The notes: generated from the sequence alone by a model not told the origin. A stretch of 64,000 bases of DNA from Rudanella paleaurantiibacter (GCF_009184635.1 NZ_WELI01000017.1:1-64000), one strand, 5' to 3'. Counted from the first letter of the stretch, positions 7,002 to 16,985 are shown. Program-made: numbers and translations.

Positions 7002-10000
7002 ATGAAACGCATTTCTATTTTGCTGGTTTTGAGCCTGGCCACTACGATCTCGGTAATGGGGCAGGCGGTGAAGCTTTCCGAAACGCCGGATCAGTTTATT
7101 GCCGATGTGCAGAAACTCATGGCCACCGGAGGCCCGGCAGCGGTCAAAGCCGGTACCAACCTACAGGCTCTCTGGTCAGAAAATCGGCTGACGCCCGCCC
7201 AACGCGACCGCCTGATGGCGCTAAGCCGCAAAATGAATGCAAAACGGTATCAACCAGCCGCACACTTCGCCCCGCTGTTCGAAACGTTCTACAACGCAGC
7301 CTACACCCAGAAGCCATCGGCCCAGCCCGTCAATCTGGACGACCTGCTGACCCTGGCCGAAAAGCAGTTTACCAACGGCGACGCCAAAGCGTTCGGACAG
7401 GTCATGAATGCCACGCGGCAGTTTCTGGAGCGTCGGTTACTGTACGCGGGTACGTACAACAAACTCTACGCCGAAGGAGGTACGTTCTCGTTCCGCTACC
7501 TCGACCAACCGCAAACTGCCGGTACAACTGACGTAGCCCCGCAAAGTAGCACGACCGCAGCCCCGACTACCAGTACCGCCCCGGCCAGTAACTTCGACGG
7601 TTGGGACGACCCGCTCCCCGGTGACTCGACCATGACCAAGCCCCTGGGCCGGGTGTTTATCCCGCAAAAACGGTCTATGCCCGCCCTGGTTGGCCCAGTG
7701 CTGACGATCAAAGACGTGTTTCTGAGTATGGTAGCCAACGGCGACTCCGTTGTGATTCCCGGCACGGGTGGCGACTTGATGCTCAACTCCGGTGTATTTG
7801 TGGGGAAGGGCGGCAAATTTGACTGGACAGTTGCAGGAAGGCCCGACATTTTTGTGACCCTCGGCGACTACACCCTGACCGTGATGAACCCCCGTTTGTC
7901 GGCCGACGACGTGACGCTCACGCACCCGGCCTCACCCAAGCCCATCAAAGGGGTTTTTGAATACGTCAGCAAAAAGAAAGGAACCCCGCAGGCCGCTCAG
8001 TTTCCCCGGTTTATGTCGTGGCAAAGCGATGTTACACTGCCCGACCTGGGTAAAGACGTCACCTACAAAGGGGGCTTTGCGCTGGCAGGTGCCCGTATTG
8101 TGGGCGCATCGGCGAGTGGCCAACCGGCCGTGATTACCGTCCTCGACGGCGGCAAACCCGCATTTCGAGTGCGTAGTAATCGGTTTGAGTTTACCACCAC
8201 CACCGGGCGGGCTACCCCGGCCGACTCCTCATTCAACGGGGGGCTGCTGCCCGGCGAATCGTTGGGGGGCGCACCTGGCAAACCCACCTCGCTCATTACG
8301 GCGGCTGCGGCTCAGTTTTCGGGATACATCGAAACCGACTCTATTACGCATCCATCGGTGCAGTTTCGGTACGACAAAGAGGGCCGCGTGGCCTGGCTAA
8401 ACCGGCAGGAACGCTCGCCCTATGCACGGGTGCCGTTTACCGACACGTACCACAAATTTTACATTCAGCCGGAGGTACTGCGCTGGGATGTAGCCCGCCG
8501 AAAAGTTGATTTCTACCAGATTGGGGCCAAGCGGGAAGTACCCGTCCGGCTCGAATCGTTCGATTACTTTGTGCCTGAGCGGTACTCCGACCTGAGCCTT
8601 GATTACGGCTTCCACCCGTTGCAAATTGCCGCCAATTACATCTCCAAAAACAAAACCCAGACGTTTCTGGCCGATGACCTGGCGCAGTTTGCCCGCCTAA
8701 ACCCCAAAACGCTGGGCGGAGCCCTCGACCGGATGGTAATTGAGGGGTATCTGGACAAGGACCCGAACACCGGCCTGATGCGTCTGAGTCGCAAAGGGAT
8801 TCTGTACGTGCTGGCCTACAACAAACAGCGCGACTACGATAACTTCCAGATTCAGTCGCAGTTTGTGTCGAACGACAGCGTTAAAAATGCCACCATCAAC
8901 CTGAACGACAAGTTTCTGACGGTGCGGGGCGTAAAAACATTTACCATCAGCGACTCCCTCAAAATATACGGAGCCCCGACTGATAAGACCCTCCGCATTG
9001 GCAAAGGCCGTGCTTTTACCCTCAACGGGCAACTGAAATCGGGTACGTTCCGGTATTCGGGGCGCGACATGGCGTTCGATTACGACAAGTTTGCCATGAA
9101 CCTCAACAAAATCGACTCCATCACCTTTACGCCCCAGCAGTTGGCGGCACAGGGCCGGACCGAAGAGGTAGGGGGCGATATTAAGTACGACAAACCGGGG
9201 ATGGTGTACCTCGGCACGCCCGACAACAAATCGGGCCGGATGAAAGACAAGAAAACCACGCAGCGGCTCGTGATGCCCGAGGGCATGACCGTGTATTTCA
9301 ACCAGCCGGTGCGGGGTAATATCACTTACAACGAAAAAGTCTATTTCAAAATCCCGGCCATCGACAATGACAGCCTCGGTAAAGGCGACATTTCGTTTGT
9401 CGGTACGTTTTATTCCGATGGCATTTTCCCGCCGTTTAAGGCTGAGCTGAAAACCATGCCCGACAATACGCTCGGTTTTGTGCACAAGGCTCCACCGGGC
9501 GGCTACGCTATTTACGGCAGCAAGCCTACAAGCACAACGGGAGCATCCACTCCGGGAGCATCCACTCTGGGCGGCTCAAATGTGAAATTCACCGGCGACC
9601 TGCGCATGGACAAGAGCGGGTTACGGGCCGAGGGTACGCTGAACCACCTGACTGCCAGCCTGACTACCGGTGGTATTCTGTTCATGACCGACTCGCTGCT
9701 GGCCTCAGGCCCCAAAGGCGAAATTCGGGAGGGTGTTTCGGGCAAACCCGGCCCCAAACAGGTGTATTTTCCGGCCGTACAGGTTAACGATTACAGCCTC
9801 AAATGGTGGCCCAAAGCCGATAGCATGGTCATCATGACTCAGAAGGGCAACTTCAATTTTTATAACGGTAGCACCAAACTGGAAGGAAATCTGGTACTCC
9901 GCAGCAGCGGCCTGTTTGGCAACGGCACCCTCCGCCGAAACGACTCCGAAGCCCTCTCGCGCAGTGTTAAGTTCAACAAAGACGGTTTTATGGCCGAAGA

Positions 10001-12221
10001 TGCCCAGTTCAAAATCATCTCCGACGTTGCCCAGAAAGGAATCGCCAACAAGCCTATCTTGCTCGGTACGGGCCTCGATGTCGACTTTAATCAGGTGAAA
10101 GGCGTAGTGGGGCTGACTATTAAGCCCACCAAAAATGCGGCCATCGACGATACCCTCAGCGCCAGCATGGAGTTTCCGTACGCAGCCTACAAGACCAACA
10201 TCAACCGGGCGCAGTGGAACATCAACGCCAAAACCATTGCCATGAAAGCCGGCGATGTAAATACCTCCACGTTTACGGCAACGGCCGAGGAGCAGGAAGG
10301 CCTAACGTTTAATGCCGGGGCCGCCCTGTACGATGTGGAGAAAATGACGCTCAACATCAGCGGGGTTCCCTACGTTAAATCGGCCGATGCCCGCATTTAT
10401 CCCGACAAGGGTCTGGTGTCGATAAAACGAAACGGCGAAATGACGGCGTTTAAGAACGCCCGGCTCGAACTCGATACGGTATCACTGCACCATAAACTCA
10501 AAAACGGCAACATTCAGATTCTGTCGCGTACGCGCTTTACGGGCGATGCAACCTATCAGTTTGCCACGGCCGCAGGCGACACGGCGAGTATCAAAATGGG
10601 TAGCTTCGAGCTGAAGGAGGCCCCGGCAAATGCCGCGCTGGCATCGAATCAGCCGACACCCGGCCCCAAAAACCGCCGAAAAGGTACAGCATCAACCGGC
10701 CTCACGTACTTTACGGTAGCCCGAGCCGAAATCGACGAGCGCGACAACCTGCAACTGGCTCCGCGCATGACGTTTAAGGGCGATATTCTGATGCAGGCCC
10801 CCGATAAAGACCTGGCACTGGATGGCTTCATCAAACCATCGCTCAAAAAACGCCAGGACCTGATTAGTGGCTGGATTCCGTTTAAGGAAAAAGTAGTGGA
10901 GCGCATTGAAATTAAGGTCGACAAAAACCTTAAAAACGAGGGCGACCAGCCGCTGGTGGCCGGTATTCACTACCGGGGCGGTGAAGGTGGCCTATACCCC
11001 ACGTTTCTGTCGCCTAAAGAAGACCCGCGCGACGACGATATTTTCACGGTGCAGGGCCTGATGCGGTACGACGAAAAGGATAAAGTGTTTCGGATTGTGC
11101 AGAAAGGGGCCGACGGTCTCGAAGACCTCGAAAACGCCTTTACCTTCAACGACCCAAAGGGCAGCATGACCTACAAAGGCCGACTGACCCTCATGAACAC
11201 AGCACCGGCCGAGTACCTGCTGGCGTCGGGTTCGGCCAATATCAACATCGATAGCACCAAGTACCGGCTCAACACCCTGCTGGCCTTCACGTTTCCGGTA
11301 CCCGAACCTATCACCGCCGAGATTGGCAAGAAATTGGTCGAGGCCAATCTGGAAGAGCAAAACGACGAACCCGCCGACGACGACCTGAATGCCCTCTCCG
11401 ACAAGATGGTGCCCTTAATTGGGCAGAAAGAGGTAGATGCCTACCGGGCCAAAGCCCAGAATCAGCACGTATCGCTCGCGTTGGCCTCGCCCAAACTGGC
11501 GGTTCCGCTGGTGTTTGCCAATGTTGAATTACGCTGGTCCGAAAAAACCAATGCGTTTTACAGTATCGGGCCGCTTGGGGTCTCAAATCTGGGCACCACG
11601 GACATCAACGCGATGATGAACGGCTTCATCGAGATCCGCAAAACCGCCAACGGCGACGAAGCTACGGTGTACGTTGAGTCGTCGGATGAGGTCTGGGCTT
11701 TTTATGAGTTCAAAAGTCAGGGCAACGGTGGTGGTCAGTTAGCCATCACGACCTCCGATCAGGCCATCAACGACAAGTTGCTGGCGGGCTCGAAAAACTC
11801 GGCTAAATCGGCGGTTGAGATTGTATCGGCCACACCCGACGAGAAAGACCAGTTTGTGTCGTTGTACCAAAGCCAGTACAAGACGCGGGTTCGGCCGGCG
11901 CCGGCTCCGAAGCCCAGCACCATTGCTACGCCTGCCGCCAAAACACCGGCAACAACACCAGCGGCTGGCTCGGCAGCTAAACCAACGGAGAAAGCCGTTG
12001 CCACAGATGCCCCAGCGGGCAAAGGCACGCCAGCTAAACCGGGCGCAACGACACCTGGTGTAGCAACAAAGCCCGGCGTAGCGACGCCCGGCGTGACGAC
12101 GCCCGGATCAACCACAGCGACGGGTGTAAAAACCCCTGCCGACAAGGCCGTAGTGACGAAGGAGCCAGTAACCCCCAAAGAGAAGAAAAAGGAGAAAGAA
12201 GAGGAGAAGGAAGGGTTTTGA
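7002..12221 (+). CDS. Giant exported protein of unknown function (1739 aa)
   Basis: I do not recognise a characterised family. The protein starts with a clear signal peptide (MKRISILLVLSLATTISVMG, then QA), so it is exported, probably to the periplasm or outer membrane. The body is rich in G, T, K, D and N with many alternating beta-like segments. Some stretches suggest repeated beta-solenoid or barrel-like units (inference). Around residues 560-610 the segment with GGALDRMVIEGYLD and LSRKGILYVLAY reads like a winged helix, which is odd in an exported protein and may be chance. The last ~130 residues are a disordered Pro/Ala/Thr/Lys-rich tail with PGV/TPG repeats ending in a K/E-rich stretch. 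It lacks a recognisable type IX sorting domain. It follows prmA by 15 nt. Confidence 0.85.
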   Translation: MKRISILLVLSLATTISVMGQAVKLSETPDQFIADVQKLMATGGPAAVKAGTNLQALWSENRLTPAQRDRLMALSRKMNAKRYQPAAHFAPLFETFYNAAYTQKPSAQPVNLDDLLTLAEKQFTNGDAKAFGQVMNATRQFLERRLLYAGTYNKLYAEGGTFSFRYLDQPQTAGTTDVAPQSSTTAAPTTSTAPASNFDGWDDPLPGDSTMTKPLGRVFIPQKRSMPALVGPVLTIKDVFLSMVANGDSVVIPGTGGDLMLNSGVFVGKGGKFDWTVAGRPDIFVTLGDYTLTVMNPRLSADDVTLTHPASPKPIKGVFEYVSKKKGTPQAAQFPRFMSWQSDVTLPDLGKDVTYKGGFALAGARIVGASASGQPAVITVLDGGKPAFRVRSNRFEFTTTTGRATPADSSFNGGLLPGESLGGAPGKPTSLITAAAAQFSGYIETDSITHPSVQFRYDKEGRVAWLNRQERSPYARVPFTDTYHKFYIQPEVLRWDVARRKVDFYQIGAKREVPVRLESFDYFVPERYSDLSLDYGFHPLQIAANYISKNKTQTFLADDLAQFARLNPKTLGGALDRMVIEGYLDKDPNTGLMRLSRKGILYVLAYNKQRDYDNFQIQSQFVSNDSVKNATINLNDKFLTVRGVKTFTISDSLKIYGAPTDKTLRIGKGRAFTLNGQLKSGTFRYSGRDMAFDYDKFAMNLNKIDSITFTPQQLAAQGRTEEVGGDIKYDKPGMVYLGTPDNKSGRMKDKKTTQRLVMPEGMTVYFNQPVRGNITYNEKVYFKIPAIDNDSLGKGDISFVGTFYSDGIFPPFKAELKTMPDNTLGFVHKAPPGGYAIYGSKPTSTTGASTPGASTLGGSNVKFTGDLRMDKSGLRAEGTLNHLTASLTTGGILFMTDSLLASGPKGEIREGVSGKPGPKQVYFPAVQVNDYSLKWWPKADSMVIMTQKGNFNFYNGSTKLEGNLVLRSSGLFGNGTLRRNDSEALSRSVKFNKDGFMAEDAQFKIISDVAQKGIANKPILLGTGLDVDFNQVKGVVGLTIKPTKNAAIDDTLSASMEFPYAAYKTNINRAQWNINAKTIAMKAGDVNTSTFTATAEEQEGLTFNAGAALYDVEKMTLNISGVPYVKSADARIYPDKGLVSIKRNGEMTAFKNARLELDTVSLHHKLKNGNIQILSRTRFTGDATYQFATAAGDTASIKMGSFELKEAPANAALASNQPTPGPKNRRKGTASTGLTYFTVARAEIDERDNLQLAPRMTFKGDILMQAPDKDLALDGFIKPSLKKRQDLISGWIPFKEKVVERIEIKVDKNLKNEGDQPLVAGIHYRGGEGGLYPTFLSPKEDPRDDDIFTVQGLMRYDEKDKVFRIVQKGADGLEDLENAFTFNDPKGSMTYKGRLTLMNTAPAEYLLASGSANINIDSTKYRLNTLLAFTFPVPEPITAEIGKKLVEANLEEQNDEPADDDLNALSDKMVPLIGQKEVDAYRAKAQNQHVSLALASPKLAVPLVFANVELRWSEKTNAFYSIGPLGVSNLGTTDINAMMNGFIEIRKTANGDEATVYVESSDEVWAFYEFKSQGNGGGQLAITTSDQAINDKLLAGSKNSAKSAVEIVSATPDEKDQFVSLYQSQYKTRVRPAPAPKPSTIATPAAKTPATTPAAGSAAKPTEKAVATDAPAGKGTPAKPGATTPGVATKPGVATPGVTTPGSTTATGVKTPADKAVVTKEPVTPKEKKKEKEEEKEGF
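12073..12106. repeat. 34-nt GC-rich word shared with the pseudouridine-synthase gene
   Basis: This word is identical at 33 of 34 positions to 17403-17436. Here it is read as GVATPGVTTPG; there it is read in another frame as RRGDARRDDAR. A related copy lies at 18216-18246. Confidence 0.85.
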
Positions 12222-12222
12222 T

Positions 12223-12358
12223 TGTAGAGACGCAATATTTTGCGTCTCACCGCCGGAGGGTCTCACCGCCGGATGGCAATAGATTCCTCACCCACCAGTT
12301 AATTGTAAGGGTACCAAATGGCTGACGCAAGGGAGACGCAAAATATTGCGTCTCTACA
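12223..12358. repeat. Left GAGACGCAA REP-like repeat
   Basis: The 136-bp repeat begins TGTAGAGACGCAATATTTTG and ends with the inverted form ATATTGCGTCTCTACA, so its ends are inverted repeats. The interior contains GCCGGAGGGTCTCACCGCCGG and GATTCCTCACCCACCAGTTA. It starts 2 nt after the stop codon of the 1739-residue gene. Confidence 0.85.
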
Positions 12359-12408
12359 CGTTTTGTTTCCGCAATTTTTATACGTTGCGAATCTAAAACC
12401 ACCATGCC

Positions 12409-12948
12409 ATGAACGAAACCCATTTCCGGGGCCAATACCGAATTGATCCGGCGCGGTTAGCCGAATACGACTACGGCTCCAACGGGATGTATTTCGTGAC
12501 CATCTGCACCCGCGATCGCCAGCCTTATTTTGGTTCAATTGTCGAAAAAGGTGACGGTTACGCCCTTCAACCGACCCCAATTGGCCAACGGGCTATCGAT
12601 TGTTGGTTGGCCATTCCCGACCATTTTCCGTTTGTCTTGCTTGATGAATTTCAGGTAATGCCCAATCATGTTCACGGCCTGTTGTGCATCAAAAAACCGG
12701 ATTACGATGGCTGGCAACCCAACGCGTTTGGGCCGCAACGCCAAAATCTGGCATCAATCATACGCGGCTATAAGGTAGGCGTGACAACCTTTGCTGTACA
12801 GCAACAAATAGAGTTTGGCTGGCAAACCCGCTACCACGACCGGGTAGTCCGCAACGCCGACGAGTTGCTCCGCATTCAAAAATATATCCGTGAAAACCCC
12901 GCCCATTGGGCCACCGATCAGGACAATGTAGCCGGGTTGTATATGTAG
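12409..12948 (+). CDS. REP-associated tyrosine transposase (RAYT, IS200/IS605 Y1 superfamily)
   Basis: The 179-residue protein is a single-domain Y1 HUH endonuclease-like transposase. It shows the N-terminal YDYGSNGMYFVTICT strand, the metal-binding HUH motif in VMPNHVHGLL (His-Val-His) and the C-terminal helix with the catalytic tyrosine in RIQKYIRENPAHW. The Y1 family cuts and rejoins single-stranded DNA through a 5'-phosphotyrosine link. RAYTs act on REP palindromes (established). The ORF is intact, and its immediate flanks are the two REP-like repeats. The start ATG follows an A/T-rich leader and no upstream in-frame start fits. No TnpB or accessory gene is present. Confidence 0.9.
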   Translation: MNETHFRGQYRIDPARLAEYDYGSNGMYFVTICTRDRQPYFGSIVEKGDGYALQPTPIGQRAIDCWLAIPDHFPFVLLDEFQVMPNHVHGLLCIKKPDYDGWQPNAFGPQRQNLASIIRGYKVGVTTFAVQQQIEFGWQTRYHDRVVRNADELLRIQKYIRENPAHWATDQDNVAGLYM

Positions 12949-12972
12949 ATAGCACTAATTGTCTGCCCCACC

Positions 12973-13109
12973 TGTAGAGACGCATATTTGCGTCTCACCG
13001 CTGGAGGGTTTTACCGCCGGATGGCAATTCATTCCTTACCCACTTGTTGATTGTAAGGGCACTAATTGGCTGACGCAAAAAAAGAGACGCAATATTTTGC
13101 GTCTCTACA
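12973..13109. repeat. Right GAGACGCAA REP-like repeat
   Basis: This 137-bp direct copy of the repeat at 12223-12358 has the same TGTAGAGACGC start and GCGTCTCTACA end. The copies differ by scattered substitutions and a few short indels. It ends 25 nt before the S41 peptidase stop codon and may also end transcription from both sides. Confidence 0.85.
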
Positions 13110-13134
13110 TATACAATACTTTGATTATTCCTTC

Positions 13135-14841
13135 TTACTTCTTTGCCGACGACAGGGTTTCGCCACGCTCCAGCTGCCGTGCCCGGTCAAACAGGGTTAT
13201 GGCTTTGCGGTACGTCTCGTCGGCTTCGCTCATGACCCGGTAAAACTCGTTGTTTTGGCCGCTGCGGTTGTTGCGCTGATACGTGTAACGTGCCACATAT
13301 GCTTTCACCTGCGCCTGAATGTATTTTTTCGACCGGGCAAATTCCTTCTCGTTGAATTTGATACCCTGAGCCGTTGCATCCTTCACCAGTTGGGCCATTT
13401 GCTCATCGCCAAAGTTGACCGTCTTGTTAAACTCGGCAAAGGGGAGTTTTTCGAGCATCTTACGGTTGTCAGCCGCATACTCCAGCGCATATTCCCGAAT
13501 GATGTTCTTGCCGTAAAGCTGCCCCAGATAAGCCGTTTGCCAGGTCGTGTCGCGCGGGATAAAGTAATCGGGCGTAATGCCGCCACCGCCGTACACCACC
13601 CGGCCATTATCGGTTTTAAACTTCAACTTCGGATCGTTCTTGATCGAATCAGCAATGAAGTACTCACCGCGTTTCGACCGGGCCTCCAGCTCGTGTTCGT
13701 ATTCGCTTTCGTGGCCCAGTACGTAGGGCTTCTGGATACTCCGGCCACTCGGCGTGTAGTAGCGCGAGATAGTCAGCCGAAGCTCCGAACCGTCGGATAG
13801 CTGTACGGGCATTTGCACCAGCCCTTTACCGAACGACCGTCGACCCACAATCAACGCCCGGTCGTGGTCTTGTAACGCCCCGGCCACAATCTCCGAAGCC
13901 GAAGCGCTACCCTCGTCGATCAGCACCACCACAGGGCCATGCTCAAACTGACCGGCAATCTTGGCAAATGTCTGCCGGTCATACCGGGTATCTTTTCCGT
14001 TGGTGTACACCAGCAGTTTATTACCGTCAATCAGCTCGTCGGCCAGGCTCGTAGCCCGATCCATGTAACCACCGGGGTTGTTGCGCAGGTCGAGCATAAG
14101 CTGGGTCATACCCTGCTGCTTGAGCTGGCCCAGCGCCGTGCGAAACTCCTCGTAGGTTGTCTCCGAAAACCGATTGACTTTGATATAGCCCGTTTTTGCG
14201 TCGATCATGTACGAAGCATCCACCGAGTAAGTTGGAATCCGGTCCCGGGTTACAGTCACTACTTTGGGGGCCTTTTCGCCTTTACTCAGGATTGTCAGGC
14301 GTACTTCGGTGCCTTTTTTACCCCGCAGAGCCTGAAAAACCGACCCGTTATCCACCTTACCGCCCGTCAGCGAGGTTTCGTTCACTTTCAAAATTTTATC
14401 ACCACTCCGAATACCAGCCGTTTCAGAAGGGCCGCCCGCCAACGGAGCCACCACATACACGGTATCCTTGTAAATATTGAATTCGACGCCGATACCGTCA
14501 AAACCACCTTCCAGTTGAGACCGGGCCGCTACGGCTTCGTCGGGGTTCATGTAGGCCGTGTGCGGGTCGAGTTTCTCCAGCATCTTAGTGATCGAATAAT
14601 CCACCAGATCGTCGGTATTGACCGTATCCACGTAGTTGTTCTCGATCAGCTGTAGAATCTCTTTATATTTTGTGTAGCCTCGCCCGATGGTATTCACACT
14701 CTTGGCACCGCCAAAAAATGTAGCGCCAATAAGCATACCACCCGCCAAAGTCACACCCAGCAACATGGGCAAACGCACCGTTGCTTTATCATTTTGGATG
14801 GGCGGGTCCTGCCGCCGTCCAAAGTTCGTATCCTCCGCCAT
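13135..14841 (-). CDS. S41 family C-terminal processing peptidase (CtpA/Prc-like)
   Basis: The enzyme is a periplasmic serine protease with a Ser-Lys dyad that trims or degrades proteins from the C-terminus. In the 568-residue product a short cytoplasmic start is followed by a transmembrane anchor (LPMLLGVTLAGGMLIGATFF). A PDZ domain follows (GIGVEFNIYKDTVYVVAPLA, SGDKILKVNE), and then the peptidase core with DLRNNPGGYMDRATSLADE, the nucleophile region DEGSASASEIVAGALQDH and the lysine region GRRSFGKGLVQMP. A C-terminal helical domain ends the protein. The ATG at 14841 is preferred to the upstream in-frame start because an AGGAG sequence lies just before it and the longer form adds an unrelated N-terminus. 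The gene is transcribed alone. Confidence 0.93.
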   Translation of the reverse strand: MAEDTNFGRRQDPPIQNDKATVRLPMLLGVTLAGGMLIGATFFGGAKSVNTIGRGYTKYKEILQLIENNYVDTVNTDDLVDYSITKMLEKLDPHTAYMNPDEAVAARSQLEGGFDGIGVEFNIYKDTVYVVAPLAGGPSETAGIRSGDKILKVNETSLTGGKVDNGSVFQALRGKKGTEVRLTILSKGEKAPKVVTVTRDRIPTYSVDASYMIDAKTGYIKVNRFSETTYEEFRTALGQLKQQGMTQLMLDLRNNPGGYMDRATSLADELIDGNKLLVYTNGKDTRYDRQTFAKIAGQFEHGPVVVLIDEGSASASEIVAGALQDHDRALIVGRRSFGKGLVQMPVQLSDGSELRLTISRYYTPSGRSIQKPYVLGHESEYEHELEARSKRGEYFIADSIKNDPKLKFKTDNGRVVYGGGGITPDYFIPRDTTWQTAYLGQLYGKNIIREYALEYAADNRKMLEKLPFAEFNKTVNFGDEQMAQLVKDATAQGIKFNEKEFARSKKYIQAQVKAYVARYTYQRNNRSGQNNEFYRVMSEADETYRKAITLFDRARQLERGETLSSAKK

Positions 14842-14975
14842 CACTCTCCTGTTTTTAAGGTTGTACACACGCCATAACGCAGTATGAATACTATAATGTT
14901 TACCAAAATCGAGGGAAAGCAGAAAAATAATCAAACCCGGCCATTTTAGCACAGAACACCAAGAAAATCAGCTCC

Positions 14976-16985
14976 TTATTTGGTAACTGTAATCTTGCCC
15001 GACGCTACCAGTTCCACAAACCCATCGAGGGCTGCCGGGTTGCGCATGGTATCTCGACTCGCCACGGTTTGGGGGTCGCTGCCGGCCAGAATTTTCTTGA
15101 CGGGCATCTCCATTTTTTTGCCGCTGATCGTGTACGGCACCTCCGACACCTGATACACGGCATCGGGTACGTGACGAGGGCTGTACTGTGTCCGAATCGC
15201 CTGCCGAATCCGGCCGATGAGGGTTTCGTTCAGATCCTGCCCATCGCGCAGGGTCACAAACAGCGGCATGAAGTAATTGCCACCGGGCAAATCGACGCCC
15301 ACCACAAGGCTATCGGCCACTTCGGGAACACTCTCTACGGCACTGTAAATTTCGGCTGTTCCGATTCGAACACCGTCGCGGTTCAGTGTCGCGTCTGACC
15401 GGCCGTAAATCACCACGCCGTTATGCTCGGTGATGCGGATAAAATCGCCATGTCGCCACACATTCGGGAAGGTATCAAAATAGCTGCTTCGGTACCGTTC
15501 CCGATTGGGGTCGTTCCAGAAGAAAATCGGCATAGAGGGCATTGGCTCCCGAATGACCATTTCGCCCAGCTGATTCTGCACCGGCTCGCCCGCTTCGTTG
15601 AACGCATCAAGCTTGCAGCCCAGCAAACGACGCTGAATTTCGCCGGCATACACGGGTACCTCTGGGCAACCGCCCACAAAACCGCTGCAAATGTCGGTGC
15701 CGCCACTGAACGAAATGAGCCAGACGTCTTTCTTCACAGCCTCGTACACCCACCGGAAGCCTTCGGGCGGCAACGGCGACCCCGTTGAGCCTATGGTCCG
15801 CAGGCTCGTCAACGTATGGGTACGTATAGGCCGGAGCGGCTCGCCATCTACCCCTCCCCGCATACACGACACAAAGTAGGCCGCCCCGCCCCCGAAATGA
15901 TTAATCTGAGCGCGTTCGGCCAGGTCCCAGAGGGCGTTAAGGTTGGGGTAGGCCGGAGAACCTTCGTACAGAACGAGGGTAGCCCCCAGCAGCATGGATG
16001 CCAACCCGAAGTTCCACATCATCCAACCCGTAGTGGAGTACCAGAAATACCGTTCGCCGGGCCGAACATCCTGATGCAAAGCGAGCACTTTCAGGTGTTC
16101 GAGCAGGCAGCCGCCCACACTATGCGTAATGGCTTTGGGTTTGCCCGTTGTACCCGATGAATATAGCACCCAGATAGGGTCGTTGAACGGCACCGGTTCA
16201 AAGTAAAGCCCTGTGTTGGGGGTTTGCACCACCTCGGCCCAAAGGTCGGACCCCGTCAGCCGGTTCTGCACGGGCAAATCGGCGTAGGGCACCCAGATTA
16301 TCCGTTCTACCGTAGGCAGTGCCTGCCGCAGCTCCTGCATCACGGCGGTTTTGTCGATCAGTTTGCCGTTGTAGAAATAGCCATCCACGGCCAGCAGCAC
16401 CTTAGGTTCAATTTGCCGAAACCGATCCACAATACTTGCGGTGCCAAAATCGGGCGAGCAACTCGACCAAACCGCCCCCAGCGAGGCTGTAGCCAGAAAC
16501 GACACCACTGTTTCGGGAATATTGGGCAATACCGACACCACACGGTCGCCCATGCCTACGCCCGCTTCGCGGAGGTAAGCCGCCACCGCAGCAACCTGCC
16601 GCTCCAGCACGTGCCACGACATCTGAAACGGGTCGCGGCCTTCGGCCTGAAAAATCAGGGCCGGGTGCTGTACACTTTTGTGCCGGAAAATATGTTCGGC
16701 ATAGTTGACCGTTGCGCCCGTAAACCAGCGGGTTCCTAGCATGCCCCAGTTGGGAGGGCCGGGCTGAGGCCGGTCGAGCACATCGAAATAGGGCGTATGA
16801 CTCTGCACATCGAAAAATTGGTAGATACTCTCCCAGAAATCTTCCAGATCAGTAACCGACCAATCCCATAAGTCATCGTAATCCCGGAAGTAAAGGCCGC
16901 GTTTGATAAACAGCCATTCCGTATATTTTTTGAGCGTTGAATGTTCAGCCAGAAAACGGTTGGGTTTCCAGAGAGGGGTAGTCAT
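14976..16985 (-). CDS. aacS: Acetoacetyl-CoA synthetase
   Basis: The enzyme activates acetoacetate to acetoacetyl-CoA with ATP and CoA, in ketone-body and polyhydroxybutyrate-type metabolism. The 669-residue protein belongs to the ANL adenylate-forming superfamily. It has an N-terminal block typical of acetoacetate/acetate-CoA ligases (DWSVTDLEDFWESIYQFF, NYAEHIFR), the phosphate-binding loop LYSSGTTGKPKAITH, the ISFSGGTDICSGFVGGCPE motif characteristic of AacS, and the C-terminal YGRSDATLNRDGVRIGTAEI and GKKMEMPVKKIL, which includes the catalytic lysine. The ATG at 16985 gives MTTPLWKPNRF. The longer frame adds 65 unrelated residues. It is divergent from the pseudouridine-synthase gene. Confidence 0.92.
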   Translation of the reverse strand: MTTPLWKPNRFLAEHSTLKKYTEWLFIKRGLYFRDYDDLWDWSVTDLEDFWESIYQFFDVQSHTPYFDVLDRPQPGPPNWGMLGTRWFTGATVNYAEHIFRHKSVQHPALIFQAEGRDPFQMSWHVLERQVAAVAAYLREAGVGMGDRVVSVLPNIPETVVSFLATASLGAVWSSCSPDFGTASIVDRFRQIEPKVLLAVDGYFYNGKLIDKTAVMQELRQALPTVERIIWVPYADLPVQNRLTGSDLWAEVVQTPNTGLYFEPVPFNDPIWVLYSSGTTGKPKAITHSVGGCLLEHLKVLALHQDVRPGERYFWYSTTGWMMWNFGLASMLLGATLVLYEGSPAYPNLNALWDLAERAQINHFGGGAAYFVSCMRGGVDGEPLRPIRTHTLTSLRTIGSTGSPLPPEGFRWVYEAVKKDVWLISFSGGTDICSGFVGGCPEVPVYAGEIQRRLLGCKLDAFNEAGEPVQNQLGEMVIREPMPSMPIFFWNDPNRERYRSSYFDTFPNVWRHGDFIRITEHNGVVIYGRSDATLNRDGVRIGTAEIYSAVESVPEVADSLVVGVDLPGGNYFMPLFVTLRDGQDLNETLIGRIRQAIRTQYSPRHVPDAVYQVSEVPYTISGKKMEMPVKKILAGSDPQTVASRDTMRNPAALDGFVELVASGKITVTK

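Larger units (their letters stand above)
12223..13109. mobile_element. RAYT transposase unit bounded by two direct REP-like repeats
   Basis: The unit consists of the repeat at 12223-12358, a single small Y1 transposase gene, and a second copy of the repeat at 12973-13109 in the same orientation. The repeats are near-identical along their whole length, and each carries its own terminal inverted repeat. This layout is typical of REP-associated tyrosine transposases (RAYTs), which are linked to REP/BIME palindromes (established for the family). Movement of this particular unit is inference. Confidence 0.75.

Noticed and set aside
12223-13109. A CRISPR array or composite transposon
   Set aside because: Only two copies of the repeat exist, with one transposase gene between them and no spacers, cas genes or IS ends.
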